The notes under the pieces were generated by a model. It searched no databases. It was not told where the DNA came from and was given only the letters and a program-made list of their open reading frames with translations. Positions 29,589 to 38,269 of a stretch of 64,000 nt of DNA are shown piece by piece. The position numbers were made by a program, and so were the translations under genes. Where the stretch lies: contig CAZLYK010000011.1 of the NCBI GenBank assembly GCA_964563495.1, positions 1 to 64,000 of the forward strand, read 5' to 3'. Within the stretch, counting starts at the first letter, position 1. Each line of letters opens with the position of its first letter. This DNA is from CAZLYK01 sp964563495 (GTDB lineage: Bacteria; Acidobacteriota; Blastocatellia; RBC074).

Positions 29589-30830
29589 ATGTCCGTCAAG
29601 CAATTCGAGCCGAAGTTTATGAAACTCGGCGTCCTGACTGCTGCCTTACAGGAGCTGACACCGCGCGAGAAACGCGATCCGGATCCGGATCTGGCGATCG
29701 AAGAATGGGTCGCTTTCGCGCGGGAGCTGGGCGCCGATTACATACAGCTTTCCGCCGCGCTCCACCCGAGCGAAGCCGACATCCCGGCCGAGGCCATGCT
29801 CGATCCGGTCGCCAACACGCTCGATTTGCGCCAACCGTTCAACCAGAGCCGCGCCAAACGCGTCATGGCCTGTCTGGCCGAGTACAAAGTCGGCATCTCC
29901 GAGGTCGGATATTTCGACAACATGCTTCATCACGATCCGGCGGTGCGGAAAAAGAAACACGATTTTATGCTCCGGACTATGGATACCGCCGTCATGCTGG
30001 GGGTCGACGCCGTTTGCGGATTCGTCGGCCGCAACCAGCAGATGAACCTGGATCGAAATCTGATCGATTTCGAGGAGAATTTCATTCCCCTGCTCAAGGC
30101 GGCGAAGGATCGCGGTCTGGTCTACCGGATCGAACAATGCCCTATGCCCGGGTGGGTTCCCGGAGACAACTGGCACAACAACATCGCCTACACCCCGGGG
30201 ACGTGGATCGCCCTCCATCGAATCTGCGAAAGGCACGGCGTCGGCGATCAATTGAGAATCCATTACGATCCTTCGCACGCTATCCTCATGGGTCAGGACA
30301 CGCGTTCACTCTTCCAGTATCTCAAGGACGAAGGCTACAATTTCTTGATCGGCGGTTTCCACGTCAAAGGGCAGGTGACCGATGTTAGGGGGGTCTCGGC
30401 GTGGGGGTACGGCGGTCAGACGGTCGAGCGCGGCGATATGATCAACGGCGAGCCCTCGCCGAACCCGGCCGATCATCTCAACGCCTGGAAGAAACAGGTC
30501 GTCCTCTGCGAACACGAATTGCCGGGAACGGCCAAACACGACCCTCTCGCCTATCTGCAGAATCGGACGGTCGACTGGCTCGACCACCAACTGGCTGCGC
30601 GCGAGCTGCTCGCGATCGATCCTTCGAAGACCTATCTGATCGTCGAGCACGAATACCCGAAAGCCCGGATCCAGGACAAAGAAAAGCTCAAACCGATCCT
30701 CCAGGGTTCGATCGCCTTTACCCGCAAGATCGACGAAGCGGCAGCCTGCATGTACGCACTGCAGAATGAAGTCCTCGCCGCTCAGAACATTCCCGTCCAG
30801 GGAATCGGGCGCCAGGCTTATCGCTCATAA
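29589..30830 (+). CDS. Sugar phosphate isomerase/epimerase-type TIM-barrel protein
   Basis: A 413-residue AP-endonuclease-2-like TIM barrel. KLGVLTAALQ begins strand 1. Metal-site segments are the Glu of RIEQCPMPGW, His of RIHYDPSHAILMG, GGFHVKGQVTD and the Glu of YLIVEHEYP. Such proteins isomerise or cleave sugars in acidobacterial and planctomycete catabolic clusters. ATG 29589 is preceded by AAGGAG. It opens a co-directional cluster with ThuA and a Gfo/Idh protein, which supports a role in 3-keto-sugar or rare-sugar breakdown. The exact substrate is unknown. Confidence 0.8.
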   Translation: MSVKQFEPKFMKLGVLTAALQELTPREKRDPDPDLAIEEWVAFARELGADYIQLSAALHPSEADIPAEAMLDPVANTLDLRQPFNQSRAKRVMACLAEYKVGISEVGYFDNMLHHDPAVRKKKHDFMLRTMDTAVMLGVDAVCGFVGRNQQMNLDRNLIDFEENFIPLLKAAKDRGLVYRIEQCPMPGWVPGDNWHNNIAYTPGTWIALHRICERHGVGDQLRIHYDPSHAILMGQDTRSLFQYLKDEGYNFLIGGFHVKGQVTDVRGVSAWGYGGQTVERGDMINGEPSPNPADHLNAWKKQVVLCEHELPGTAKHDPLAYLQNRTVDWLDHQLAARELLAIDPSKTYLIVEHEYPKARIQDKEKLKPILQGSIAFTRKIDEAAACMYALQNEVLAAQNIPVQGIGRQAYRS

Positions 30831-30861
30831 TTGAAACTCTCAGGATTTGACCGGACCGTAT

Positions 30862-31641
30862 ATGCTGAATAAATCAAAGATCGTGATCTCGGGAATTTGC
30901 GCCGCGGCCCTGCTCTGCGGTGCGTTGGTCTATCTGCGGACTGAACCGGTGACGGCCCAGCGCAAATTGCGCGTGCTCTACGTCACCCAGTCCAAGGGCT
31001 TCCGCCATCAATGCCTCCATCAATCCGAAGAGATTATCGAGCAGTTGGGTGCAAAGAACGGCTTCGACGTGACCCTCACCCAGATGGCCGAGTTGAAGCT
31101 CACGCCGGAATCCCTCAAGCACCTGGACGTGGTCATCTTCTTTACCACCGGCGAGTTGCCGCTTTCAGACGGGCAAAAGCAGAATCTGCTCGATTGGGTC
31201 AAATCGGGCAAATTCTTCATGGGCCTGCACAGCGCGACCGACACCTTCTACAAATGGCCGGGATACGGCGAGATGATCAATGGATATTTTGACGGGCACC
31301 CCTGGACTCAGGATGTAGAGGTAACGATCAAAGTAGATGACCGGACTCATCCCGTCTCGCGCCACCTGCCCGAATCGATGACTTTCAAGGAAGAGATCTA
31401 TCAATTGAAGGATTTCGACCCGGCGAAGGTCAAAGTTCTGGCCAGCCTGGATACAGCCAGGACCGATATGACCCGAAAGGGCGTCAAAGCCAAACTATTC
31501 CCACTCGTCTATTATCGCGACTACGGCAAAGGCAAAGTCCTCTATAACGCGCTCGGTCATCGCCCCGATATCTGGACGTCCGAATGGTATCAAACCATGG
31601 TCGTCAACTCGATCAAATGGGGTGCCGGCCAGATGAAGTAG
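30862..31641 (+). CDS. ThuA-domain secreted protein
   Basis: A 259-residue protein with signal peptide (ISGICAAALLCGALVYLRTE) and a ThuA/trehalose-utilisation fold: LYVTQSKGFRHQCLHQSEE, VVIFFTTGELPLSDGQKQ, MGLHSATDTFYKWPGYGEMI, and HRPDIWTSEWYQTMVVNSI. It resembles a glutamine amidotransferase fold lacking the catalytic Cys. Family members accompany sugar oxidoreductases and have been tied to keto-sugar metabolism. The ATG 30862 is used; TTG 30847 is possible. It lies about 30 bp after the isomerase gene and 23 bp before a Tat-exported Gfo/Idh gene. Confidence 0.88.
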   Translation: MLNKSKIVISGICAAALLCGALVYLRTEPVTAQRKLRVLYVTQSKGFRHQCLHQSEEIIEQLGAKNGFDVTLTQMAELKLTPESLKHLDVVIFFTTGELPLSDGQKQNLLDWVKSGKFFMGLHSATDTFYKWPGYGEMINGYFDGHPWTQDVEVTIKVDDRTHPVSRHLPESMTFKEEIYQLKDFDPAKVKVLASLDTARTDMTRKGVKAKLFPLVYYRDYGKGKVLYNALGHRPDIWTSEWYQTMVVNSIKWGAGQMK

Positions 31642-31664
31642 TCTGGCTTATCTGTGGTGGCAAA

Positions 31665-33026
31665 ATGACCAGTAAAATCGAACGCAGAGATTTCCTCAAG
31701 ACCTCGGTCACAGCAGCCGGAGCAATCGCGGCCGACGAGGCATTGGGCGCGCCGGCGATCGAGACAACCGGCAGCATTCTCGGCGCGAGCGATCAGATCA
31801 GGATCGGCATCATCGGATGCGGCGGTCAAGGCAACTGGGATGCCTCGGATTTCGCGAAGCAGCCGAACACCAGGATCGTCGCGCTCTGCGACGTTTACGA
31901 AGGCAGCCTTGACGAGACCTTGAAAAATGCCGCGCTCAAGCTCGACCCGGCCAAGACGCCGTTCTTCAAAGACTTTCGCCGGCTGCTTGAGGATAAAAAT
32001 ATCGATGCCGTGATCATCGCCACTCCGGATCACTGGCACGCCTTGCCCATGATTATGGCCTGCCAGGCCGGAAAAGACGTCTACGTTGAAAAGCCATTGT
32101 CGCTGACCATCGACGAGGGACGTCGCATGGTTGAGGCCGCGCGCAGATATAACCGCGTCGTTCAGGTCGGGACGCAACAGCGGTCGGCTCGCCATTTTCA
32201 GAAGGCGGTCGAGCTCGTCCGCGCGGGCAAGCTCGGGAAGATCTCCCGGGTCCATGCCTGGAACTATGACGGCGAGTTCCCGCGTGGAATCGGCAACCCT
32301 CCGGATGAAGCTCCCCCTGCGGGTTTGGACTGGGATTTCTATCTCGGCCCGGCGCCGAAAGCGCCATTCAACCAGAATCGATTCCTCGGCAATTTTCGCT
32401 GGTTCTGGGATTATTCCGGCGGCAAGATCACCGATTGGGGCACGCATCTGATCGATATCGTCCATTGGGCTATGAATGTTGACGCGCCGACCGGCGTCTC
32501 GGCTTCGGGCGGAAAGTATGTGCTCGAGGACAATCGCGAAACGCCCGATACACTCATGGTCACTTACGAGTATCCGGGGTTCGTGCTGACATATGAAAAT
32601 CGGACGACCAATTCTCGCGGTCAGGACGGGCGCTGGGGCTACGGGGTCATGTTCTACGGCACCGCCGCGACCATGTTCGTCGATCGCGGCGGCTTCGAAA
32701 TCATGCCGGAGATGGAAGGCCGCAGGCGCGACGATCTATTCGTTTCGCGGACGGAAACGGCGAGAATGAGCGTGCAGCGCGGCGACCCATCGCATTTCGA
32801 CCACGTCCGTAACTTCATCGAATGCATGAAGTCCAGACAATTGCCGATTTCGGACGTCGAGATCGGCCACCGCTCGACCAGCGCACCTCACCTGGGCAAT
32901 ATCGCTCTGCGGAGCGGCGACAAGATCAAATGGGACGGCGCCAATGAGAAGATAGTCGGCAACGCCGAGGCGAGCAAATGGCTGAGCAGAGAATATCGCG
33001 CCCCATGGAAACTGCCGGAGAAATAG
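31665..33026 (+). CDS. Tat-exported Gfo/Idh/MocA oxidoreductase
   Basis: A 453-residue NAD(P)-binding oxidoreductase with twin-arginine signal ERRDFLKTSVTAAGAIAA. The Rossmann fold begins IRIGIIGCGGQGN. DAVIIATPDHWHA and the catalytic VYVEKPLSLTIDEG (EKP) follow, and the C-terminal domain includes WFWDYSGGKITDWGTHLIDI. Exported members probably carry a tightly bound cofactor and act on glycosides. ATG 31665 places the Tat motif at the N-terminus. The stop TAG belongs to a palindromic repeat. Confidence 0.92.
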   Translation: MTSKIERRDFLKTSVTAAGAIAADEALGAPAIETTGSILGASDQIRIGIIGCGGQGNWDASDFAKQPNTRIVALCDVYEGSLDETLKNAALKLDPAKTPFFKDFRRLLEDKNIDAVIIATPDHWHALPMIMACQAGKDVYVEKPLSLTIDEGRRMVEAARRYNRVVQVGTQQRSARHFQKAVELVRAGKLGKISRVHAWNYDGEFPRGIGNPPDEAPPAGLDWDFYLGPAPKAPFNQNRFLGNFRWFWDYSGGKITDWGTHLIDIVHWAMNVDAPTGVSASGGKYVLEDNRETPDTLMVTYEYPGFVLTYENRTTNSRGQDGRWGYGVMFYGTAATMFVDRGGFEIMPEMEGRRRDDLFVSRTETARMSVQRGDPSHFDHVRNFIECMKSRQLPISDVEIGHRSTSAPHLGNIALRSGDKIKWDGANEKIVGNAEASKWLSREYRAPWKLPEK

Positions 33027-33126
33027 ACAGGATTGACAGGATTTTCAGAGGATTAAACGGGATCAAAGACAAAGCAAATAAAAATCCGGTCTAATCCTCT
33101 GAAAATCCTGTCAATCCTGTCTATTT
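33021..33126. repeat. GACAGGAT palindromic repeat, copy 4
   Basis: Arms 33021-33055 and 33092-33126 are exact 35-bp reverse complements (AAATAGACAGGATTGACAGG and onward) around a 36-nt AT-rich middle. It separates two convergent Gfo/Idh genes and gives the stop of the left one; the right one stops two bases beyond it. Confidence 0.95.
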
Positions 33127-33127
33127 C

Positions 33128-34270
33128 TCACAAGCTGACCCATTTTCTCTCGCGCGCGCTCTTCAAAATCACCTCTCCCAAAACCAGCTGATAATGCCCG
33201 TCTTCAAAAGTCGGGAAGTCCGGCGGCGCGGTAAAATCTCCCTTTCGCAGATAACGATAGACGGCGGAATAGAGCTGTTTGAAAGTATCGGGGTACCCTT
33301 CGGTGTGGCCGCCCGGGTAGGAGGTAAATTGACATGCCTCGGGCGCCAGGAGCGATGGATCTTTGAGCAGCAATTCGTTCGGGCGATCGCGGTGGCCGAC
33401 CAGCAGTTCGTTCGGCTTCTCACTGTCCCAGGTCAATGAGGATTTCGACCCATCGATCTCGAAATGGAGCCAGTTTTTGCGCCCTGCACTGACCTGTGAA
33501 ACGGTCAGAACGCCGCGCGCGCCGCCGGCGAATCTGAGCATGGTCGTGGCGTAATCTTCGGTCTTCACCGTATGTTCGAGGTAATCTTCCGAGACTGCTT
33601 CGACGCCACTGAAAGTTTCGATTGGTCTGGCCGGTTTTCTGCGGATTGGAATAAAAGTCGCGAAATCTGCGCAGACGGCTTCGACCTTGAGCCCTGTAAT
33701 AAAGGTCACCAGATCGAGCCAGTGCGAACCGATATCGGCCACCGCCCGCATCTCGCCGCTCAATTCCGGTTCGATCCGCCAGTTCCAATCGGTCGGCAAG
33801 AGCAACCAATCCTGTAAATACGATCCCTGGATGATAAAGACGTGGCCGATCTGGTTTTGCCTGACCATCGCCCGCGCGTGCTGTGCGATCGGATAGAAAC
33901 GGATATTGAAGTTGACCACGTTGACCAGCTTGCGCTGACGAGCCAGTTCGACGAGCTCCGCGGACTCCGTTGAACTCATCGCCAGCGGTTTCTCGCAGAC
34001 GACGTGCTTGCCGGCCAGAAGTGCGGCTTTGACTTGCTCGAAGTGCAGGTAGTTCGGCGAGGTGATATGAACGACGGTGATCCCCGGATCGCCGATCATC
34101 TCGTCAAATGACCGGTAGACCCTGGGAATCCGCAAAGCCTCGGCCTTGGGCGTAGCGCGTTCGACGCTGCTCCCGGCAATCCCGGCGACCTCGATACCCA
34201 ATCGCCGTAAAGCTTCGACGTGGGCGGGTCCGATGAATCCGGTCCCGACGACTCCGACTTTGATCTCCAT
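33128..34270 (-). CDS. Cytoplasmic Gfo/Idh/MocA oxidoreductase
   Basis: 380 residues. VGVVGTGFIGPAHVEALRRLG is the nucleotide-binding fold, TVVHITSPNYLHFEQVKAAL and HVVCEKPLAMSSTESAEL carry the EKP catalytic motif, and the C-terminal domain includes DIGSHWLDLVTFITG. No signal sequence, so it acts in the cytoplasm on imported sugars or cyclitols. It is followed upstream by the ROK kinase gene (22 bp apart, same strand), consistent with an oxidise-and-phosphorylate pair. Confidence 0.92.
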   Translation of the reverse strand: MEIKVGVVGTGFIGPAHVEALRRLGIEVAGIAGSSVERATPKAEALRIPRVYRSFDEMIGDPGITVVHITSPNYLHFEQVKAALLAGKHVVCEKPLAMSSTESAELVELARQRKLVNVVNFNIRFYPIAQHARAMVRQNQIGHVFIIQGSYLQDWLLLPTDWNWRIEPELSGEMRAVADIGSHWLDLVTFITGLKVEAVCADFATFIPIRRKPARPIETFSGVEAVSEDYLEHTVKTEDYATTMLRFAGGARGVLTVSQVSAGRKNWLHFEIDGSKSSLTWDSEKPNELLVGHRDRPNELLLKDPSLLAPEACQFTSYPGGHTEGYPDTFKQLYSAVYRYLRKGDFTAPPDFPTFEDGHYQLVLGEVILKSARERKWVSL

Positions 34271-34292
34271 GACAGATCTACCCAGTCTACAT

Positions 34293-35276
34293 TTAAGTTG
34301 TTCCGTGAATGTGCTGTCTCGCCCAGACAGATGCGCCGATCAGGCCGGCGTTGTTGCCCAGTTGCGCCGGGACGACTTCAACCTGGTTGGCATCGGTGAG
34401 AAAGACGCGCTCTTTCATCGATTTGCGGATCGGGTCGAGAATCAGATCACCGGCCGAAGCCACTCCTCCACCGATAACCACGCGTCGCGGATTGACCGCG
34501 GTCACGATATTGGCGATGCCTGCTCCGATGATCAGCCCGGCAAATTCGTAGATCTCTTTGGCTACGGGGTCGCCGGCCTTGGCCGCTTCGCAGATCAATT
34601 CGGGGGTGATGCGATTGAGGTCCTGCCCGGCGAGATCGGCGATCATGGTGTTCCTGCCTTGAACCACGGCTTTCATCCCCATGGCTGACATCGCCGGTCC
34701 GGAGGCAAAAGCTTCGATGCAGCCATAGCTGCCACACCCGCATTTTGGCCCGTTGATGTCCACGCTGATGTGCCCAAGTTCGCCGGCCGATCCGCTCGGT
34801 CCGAGGTGCAACCTGCCATTGATGACCAGCCCCCCTCCGATGCCCGTGCCGAGGGTGTAGCAGGCAGTATCGACTCCGCGTCCGGCGCCGAATCTCCATT
34901 CGCCGAGCGTCATGGCGCGCGCGTCATTGATCAGCGCCACGGGCAGGTTGGTCCATTTCGACAGTTGATCCCGGACCGGCACATTGCGCCAATTACCCGG
35001 CAGGTTGGGAAGAAATATGGTCAGTCCTTTTTCGAGATCCAGAGAACCCGGCAGCCCGACGCCGATGCCTCCGACATCGGCGCTGGTCCACCCGCTTTCG
35101 GTGATGATCCCATCAACCAGTTTGGCCATCTGTGCGATGACAGCGTCGTGACCGCCACGCGCGTGCGTCGGCGTTGAATGCACCGCCGTGATTTCGCCCG
35201 TGTCCGTATTTACCAGAGCGGCCTTGATATTTGTGCCGCCCAGATCGATTCCGATATATCTGCTTTGTTCCGACAT
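34293..35276 (-). CDS. ROK family sugar kinase (glucokinase-like)
   Basis: 327 residues. The ATP-binding IGIDLGGTNIKAAL starts at residue 7, and ALINDARAMTLGEWRFGAG carries the catalytic Asp. The ROK zinc-binding signature is GPKCGCGSYGCIEAFASG, with GTGIGGGLVINGRL before it. It most likely phosphorylates glucose or a related hexose. It lacks the DNA-binding domain of ROK repressors. It is divergently transcribed from the permease gene across a 233-bp spacer where promoters must lie. Confidence 0.93.
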   Translation of the reverse strand: MSEQSRYIGIDLGGTNIKAALVNTDTGEITAVHSTPTHARGGHDAVIAQMAKLVDGIITESGWTSADVGGIGVGLPGSLDLEKGLTIFLPNLPGNWRNVPVRDQLSKWTNLPVALINDARAMTLGEWRFGAGRGVDTACYTLGTGIGGGLVINGRLHLGPSGSAGELGHISVDINGPKCGCGSYGCIEAFASGPAMSAMGMKAVVQGRNTMIADLAGQDLNRITPELICEAAKAGDPVAKEIYEFAGLIIGAGIANIVTAVNPRRVVIGGGVASAGDLILDPIRKSMKERVFLTDANQVEVVPAQLGNNAGLIGASVWARQHIHGTT

Positions 35277-35509
35277 ATTTTCAATTGTAGCTGAAATAGT
35301 AATTGTAAACAGTCCAGCCAGCTTTTACCCAATCCGACCGCGGATGGCAAGGTTTGCCGGAAGAGTTTCGAAATTGATCCGGCGCTCTGCTCAACGAATA
35401 TTCCCAGATCTTTCCATCGCCCGCTCGCCTTCGCCGGGTGACTCAGGTAGAATTCCGGCCGTCTTCACAGATAATTTCTTGTCAAATTTCGACCAAACGA
35501 GAGAGGACA

Positions 35510-36898
35510 ATGGATCTAAAACTTCGTCTTCAGCTCTCGGCGATGATGTTCGTACAGTTCTTTGTCTGGGGATCGTGGTACGTGACAGCGCCGAATTTTC
35601 TTGGAACGATCGGTTTCAATGCCGGGGATTTCGGGTGGACTTATTCGGTCGGCCCGATCGCCGGCATGATCTCGCCCTTCTTTATCGGCATGATCGCTGA
35701 CCGCTTTTTCGCCGCCCAGCGCGTACTCGCCGCGATGCATATTCTCGGCGGGTTGATTATGCTCTTCGCGACGACGCTCATGAAGGCTCAGGCCACCTCG
35801 CCGGATATGATCAATCTGGCGTTGTTTGGATACACGTTGACCTACTATCCGACTCTCGCCCTGACCAACACTCTGGCCATGAAAAATATGGCACAGCCTG
35901 AGAAAGATTTTCCGTCGATTCGCGTCTGGGGGACGATCGGGTGGATCGTCGCGGGGTTGGCGCTGACGGCCCTGGGCTGGGAGAAGAACATCAACATGTT
36001 CTATCTGACTGCAGGTGGAGCGCTGGCTTTAGGGCTTTACAGCCTCACCCTGCCGCACACGCCGCCGGTCAAGGAAGGCAGTGTCTCGGCGCGCCAGATT
36101 CTGGGACTCGACGCGCTCGCCCTCTTGAAAGACCGCTCTTATCTGATCTTTCTGATCTCATCGTTTCTGATCTGTATTCCGCTGGCGTTCTATTATCAGA
36201 TCACCAGCCGTATCGTCGAGATGACGGGATTGCCGATCGGGCAAACTATGTCTTATGGCCAGATGTCCGAGATCTTATTCATGCTGGTCATGCCGTTCTT
36301 CTTCGTGCGGCTAGGCGTCAAATGGATGCTCGCGGTCGGGATGCTGGCGTGGGTCGTGCGTTACGGTCTCTTCTCGTTCGGCGCTCCCGATGAAGTGCGA
36401 TGGATGATCATTCTGGGCATCCTGCTCCATGGCATCTGCTATGACTTCTTCTTTGTCACCGGCCAGATCTACACCGATCAGGTGGCGCCGAAACAGATCC
36501 GCGCTTCGGCGCAGGGGTTGCTGGTCCTCTTCACTCTCGGTCTGGGGATGGCGATCGGGGCTAAAGTCGCCGGTTATATCGAGACCCAGCATACCCCGGC
36601 GGCGTCGAGCGCGATGGCTCAGCAGGTGGTGACCATGGCCGCGGAGATCGAGCAGCTCAAGAGCAGACTGGCCGCGGCCAATCCGGCTGAACGCGCGGCC
36701 ATGGAGGCTCAAATGAACCGGCTCGAAACCGAGAAGAACGAGATGCGCAAGGCCGAGTTGAAAGCCATCGAATGGAAACCGCTCTGGGGCAAACCGGCAA
36801 TTTTCGCGGCGGCGATCCTGGTCCTTTTCATCCTGCTCTTTAAAAACAACAAAACAACCAAGGTCTCCGCCGGAGGGGCGGAGGCCGTGGCGGATTAA
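35510..36898 (+). CDS. MFS nucleoside/sugar permease (NupG-like)
   Basis: A 462-residue twelve-helix transporter. QLSAMMFVQFFVWGSWYVTA and the motif GPIAGMISPFFIGMIADRFF fit the nucleoside:H+ symporter family, and ASAQGLLVLFTLGLGMAIG precedes the last helices. An extra charged, coiled-coil-like loop (EIEQLKSRLAAANPAERAAM, then ETEKNEMRKAELKA) of about 60 residues lies between the last two helices. ATG 35510 follows GAGAGGA. In this context it probably imports the sugar handled by the adjacent ROK kinase and oxidoreductases. Confidence 0.85.
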   Translation: MDLKLRLQLSAMMFVQFFVWGSWYVTAPNFLGTIGFNAGDFGWTYSVGPIAGMISPFFIGMIADRFFAAQRVLAAMHILGGLIMLFATTLMKAQATSPDMINLALFGYTLTYYPTLALTNTLAMKNMAQPEKDFPSIRVWGTIGWIVAGLALTALGWEKNINMFYLTAGGALALGLYSLTLPHTPPVKEGSVSARQILGLDALALLKDRSYLIFLISSFLICIPLAFYYQITSRIVEMTGLPIGQTMSYGQMSEILFMLVMPFFFVRLGVKWMLAVGMLAWVVRYGLFSFGAPDEVRWMIILGILLHGICYDFFFVTGQIYTDQVAPKQIRASAQGLLVLFTLGLGMAIGAKVAGYIETQHTPAASSAMAQQVVTMAAEIEQLKSRLAAANPAERAAMEAQMNRLETEKNEMRKAELKAIEWKPLWGKPAIFAAAILVLFILLFKNNKTTKVSAGGAEAVAD

Positions 36899-36922
36899 TT
36901 CAGGAAGGTGAGGTATTTGTCT

Positions 36923-37621
36923 ATGAGCCCGAAATGCTCATTGCCGTTCAATCGTTATCTGACAGTCCTGCTGGCCTTATTTCTGGCGGGCTGCGCCGCG
37001 CCGCCCAAGGAGGTCGCTCCGGAGCAAACGACTGCGCAGTCAACCCCGACCTCGGCATCGACTCCGGCGTCTTCAGGGATTGCCGTAGGCCACGGTTCCG
37101 AGGCTGCCGCGCCGGCTTCATCAGCGCCGGCCACATCGCCAATGCTCGGCGGCGGAGGCTCGGCCACATCGAGCGGGGTCAAATGGACGGCCCCGCCACG
37201 CTGGCAGACCGGCCCCGAAAAATCCATGCGCGCGGCGACCTATTTGATCCCGGCCGCCGCGGGCGATAGCGAAGGTGCGGAATGCGCGGTCTTCGTCAAT
37301 ATCGGGGGTGGAGTCGACGCCAATATCAAACGCTGGATAGGTCAATTTGAACAGCCCGACGGCAGTTCTTCCGAGAGCAAAGCTAAACAGAAAAAGGAGA
37401 CGGTCAACGGTTTTCCCGTGACCACGGTCGATCTGGCAGGAACCTATGCGGGCGGGGGGATGGCCATGGGCCAGCCGGCGACCAAGAAGACCGGCTATCG
37501 TCTTCTCGGCGCCATTGTCGAAACGTCTACGGGTGAAGTCTTCTTCAAGCTGACCGGGCCGGCAAAGACGGTGACTGCAGCCCAGAACGATTTTCAGAAT
37601 TTGCTCAAATCACTTAAATAG
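36923..37621 (+). CDS. Hypothetical lipoprotein
   Basis: A 232-residue protein with a lipobox LALFLAGC at the N-terminus, then a Ser/Thr/Ala/Pro-rich linker of about 70 residues and a globular domain starting near VKWTAPPRWQTGPE. The domain contains NIGGGVDANIKRWIGQFEQP and GAIVETSTGEVFFKLTGPAKTV, a pattern I have seen in exported acidobacterial/planctomycete proteins of unknown function. ATG 36923 has GAGG nine bases upstream. Its stop TAG is repeat-borne. Confidence 0.75.
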   Translation: MSPKCSLPFNRYLTVLLALFLAGCAAPPKEVAPEQTTAQSTPTSASTPASSGIAVGHGSEAAAPASSAPATSPMLGGGGSATSSGVKWTAPPRWQTGPEKSMRAATYLIPAAAGDSEGAECAVFVNIGGGVDANIKRWIGQFEQPDGSSSESKAKQKKETVNGFPVTTVDLAGTYAGGGMAMGQPATKKTGYRLLGAIVETSTGEVFFKLTGPAKTVTAAQNDFQNLLKSLK

Positions 37622-37704
37622 ACAGGATCGACAGGATTTTTGCAGGATTTGACAAGATGATATCTTGTCAAATCCTGCAAAAATCCTGTCGATCCTGTCT
37701 ATTT
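37616..37704. repeat. GACAGGAT palindromic repeat, copy 5 (43-bp perfect arms)
   Basis: Arms 37616-37658 and 37662-37704 are exact reverse complements with a 3-nt loop. This is the longest perfect copy. Both ends supply TAG stops: left to the lipoprotein gene, right to the cytochrome c gene. It may also act as a bidirectional terminator. Confidence 0.97.
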
Positions 37705-38064
37705 CTTTTTGGTGTTGGCGACTTTCGGGCCGAATGAGCGGACGTGTTTAACCATGGCCGAGACCTGAGCCGCCGAGAGCGTATCGGAGAAACCCGGCAT
37801 GACGCCTTTTCCGTTGCGGATACCATCGGTGATCATTTTGTCGGTCTGTGAAGATTGCCACTTGGCGTCGGTGAAGTCGGGCGGTTGAAGGCTTTCGATC
37901 CCTTTGCCGTCCTTGCCGTGACATTTGGCGCAGTACGTGTCATAGGCGGCCGAGATTCCGCCACCCTTCCCCTTCTGCGCCGAGACGGCTGTTTGACGCG
38001 ATGAAATAAAAACAAACAGTGCAATCGCCGATAAAACGATCATGAGTGAGAATACTTTCCTCAT
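37699..38064 (-). CDS. Small secreted cytochrome c
   Basis: A 121-residue protein with signal peptide (KVFSLMIVLSAIALFVFISS) and one haem c site YCAKCHGKDG. The candidate axial Met is in GKGVMPGFSDTL, the usual class I position. ATG 38064 is preceded by AAGGA. It probably shuttles electrons from periplasmic dehydrogenases such as the quinoproteins in this window. It ends in three Lys codons before a repeat-supplied TAG. Confidence 0.92.
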   Translation of the reverse strand: MRKVFSLMIVLSAIALFVFISSRQTAVSAQKGKGGGISAAYDTYCAKCHGKDGKGIESLQPPDFTDAKWQSSQTDKMITDGIRNGKGVMPGFSDTLSAAQVSAMVKHVRSFGPKVANTKKK

Positions 38065-38091
38065 TGGTCTTTTCCTTATGCTCCTCAGCAA

Positions 38092-38119
38092 CTACTGAGA
38101 GCGCCTGCACTCTCAGTAG
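38092..38119. terminator. Stem-loop between MFS and cytochrome c genes
   Basis: CTACTGAGAG (38092-38101) pairs with CTCTCAGTAG (38110-38119) around an 8-nt loop, with further pairing outside one mismatch. It lies in the 205-bp space downstream of the MFS gene and upstream of the cytochrome c start. No clear T-run, so terminator versus leader structure is undecided. Confidence 0.45.
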
Positions 38120-38269
38120 CTGCATTGTTTCAGGGCGTCGTCAACTACGACATGAACGACTCCTCTAAATATGTCCGGCAGGCTGCCAGCTTGTCGGACA
38201 GGGCCTCGCTTTGCGACGTGAGCGACTCTTTGGGGTCTGAATTAAACAACTATTTTATTTTTTAATGGC

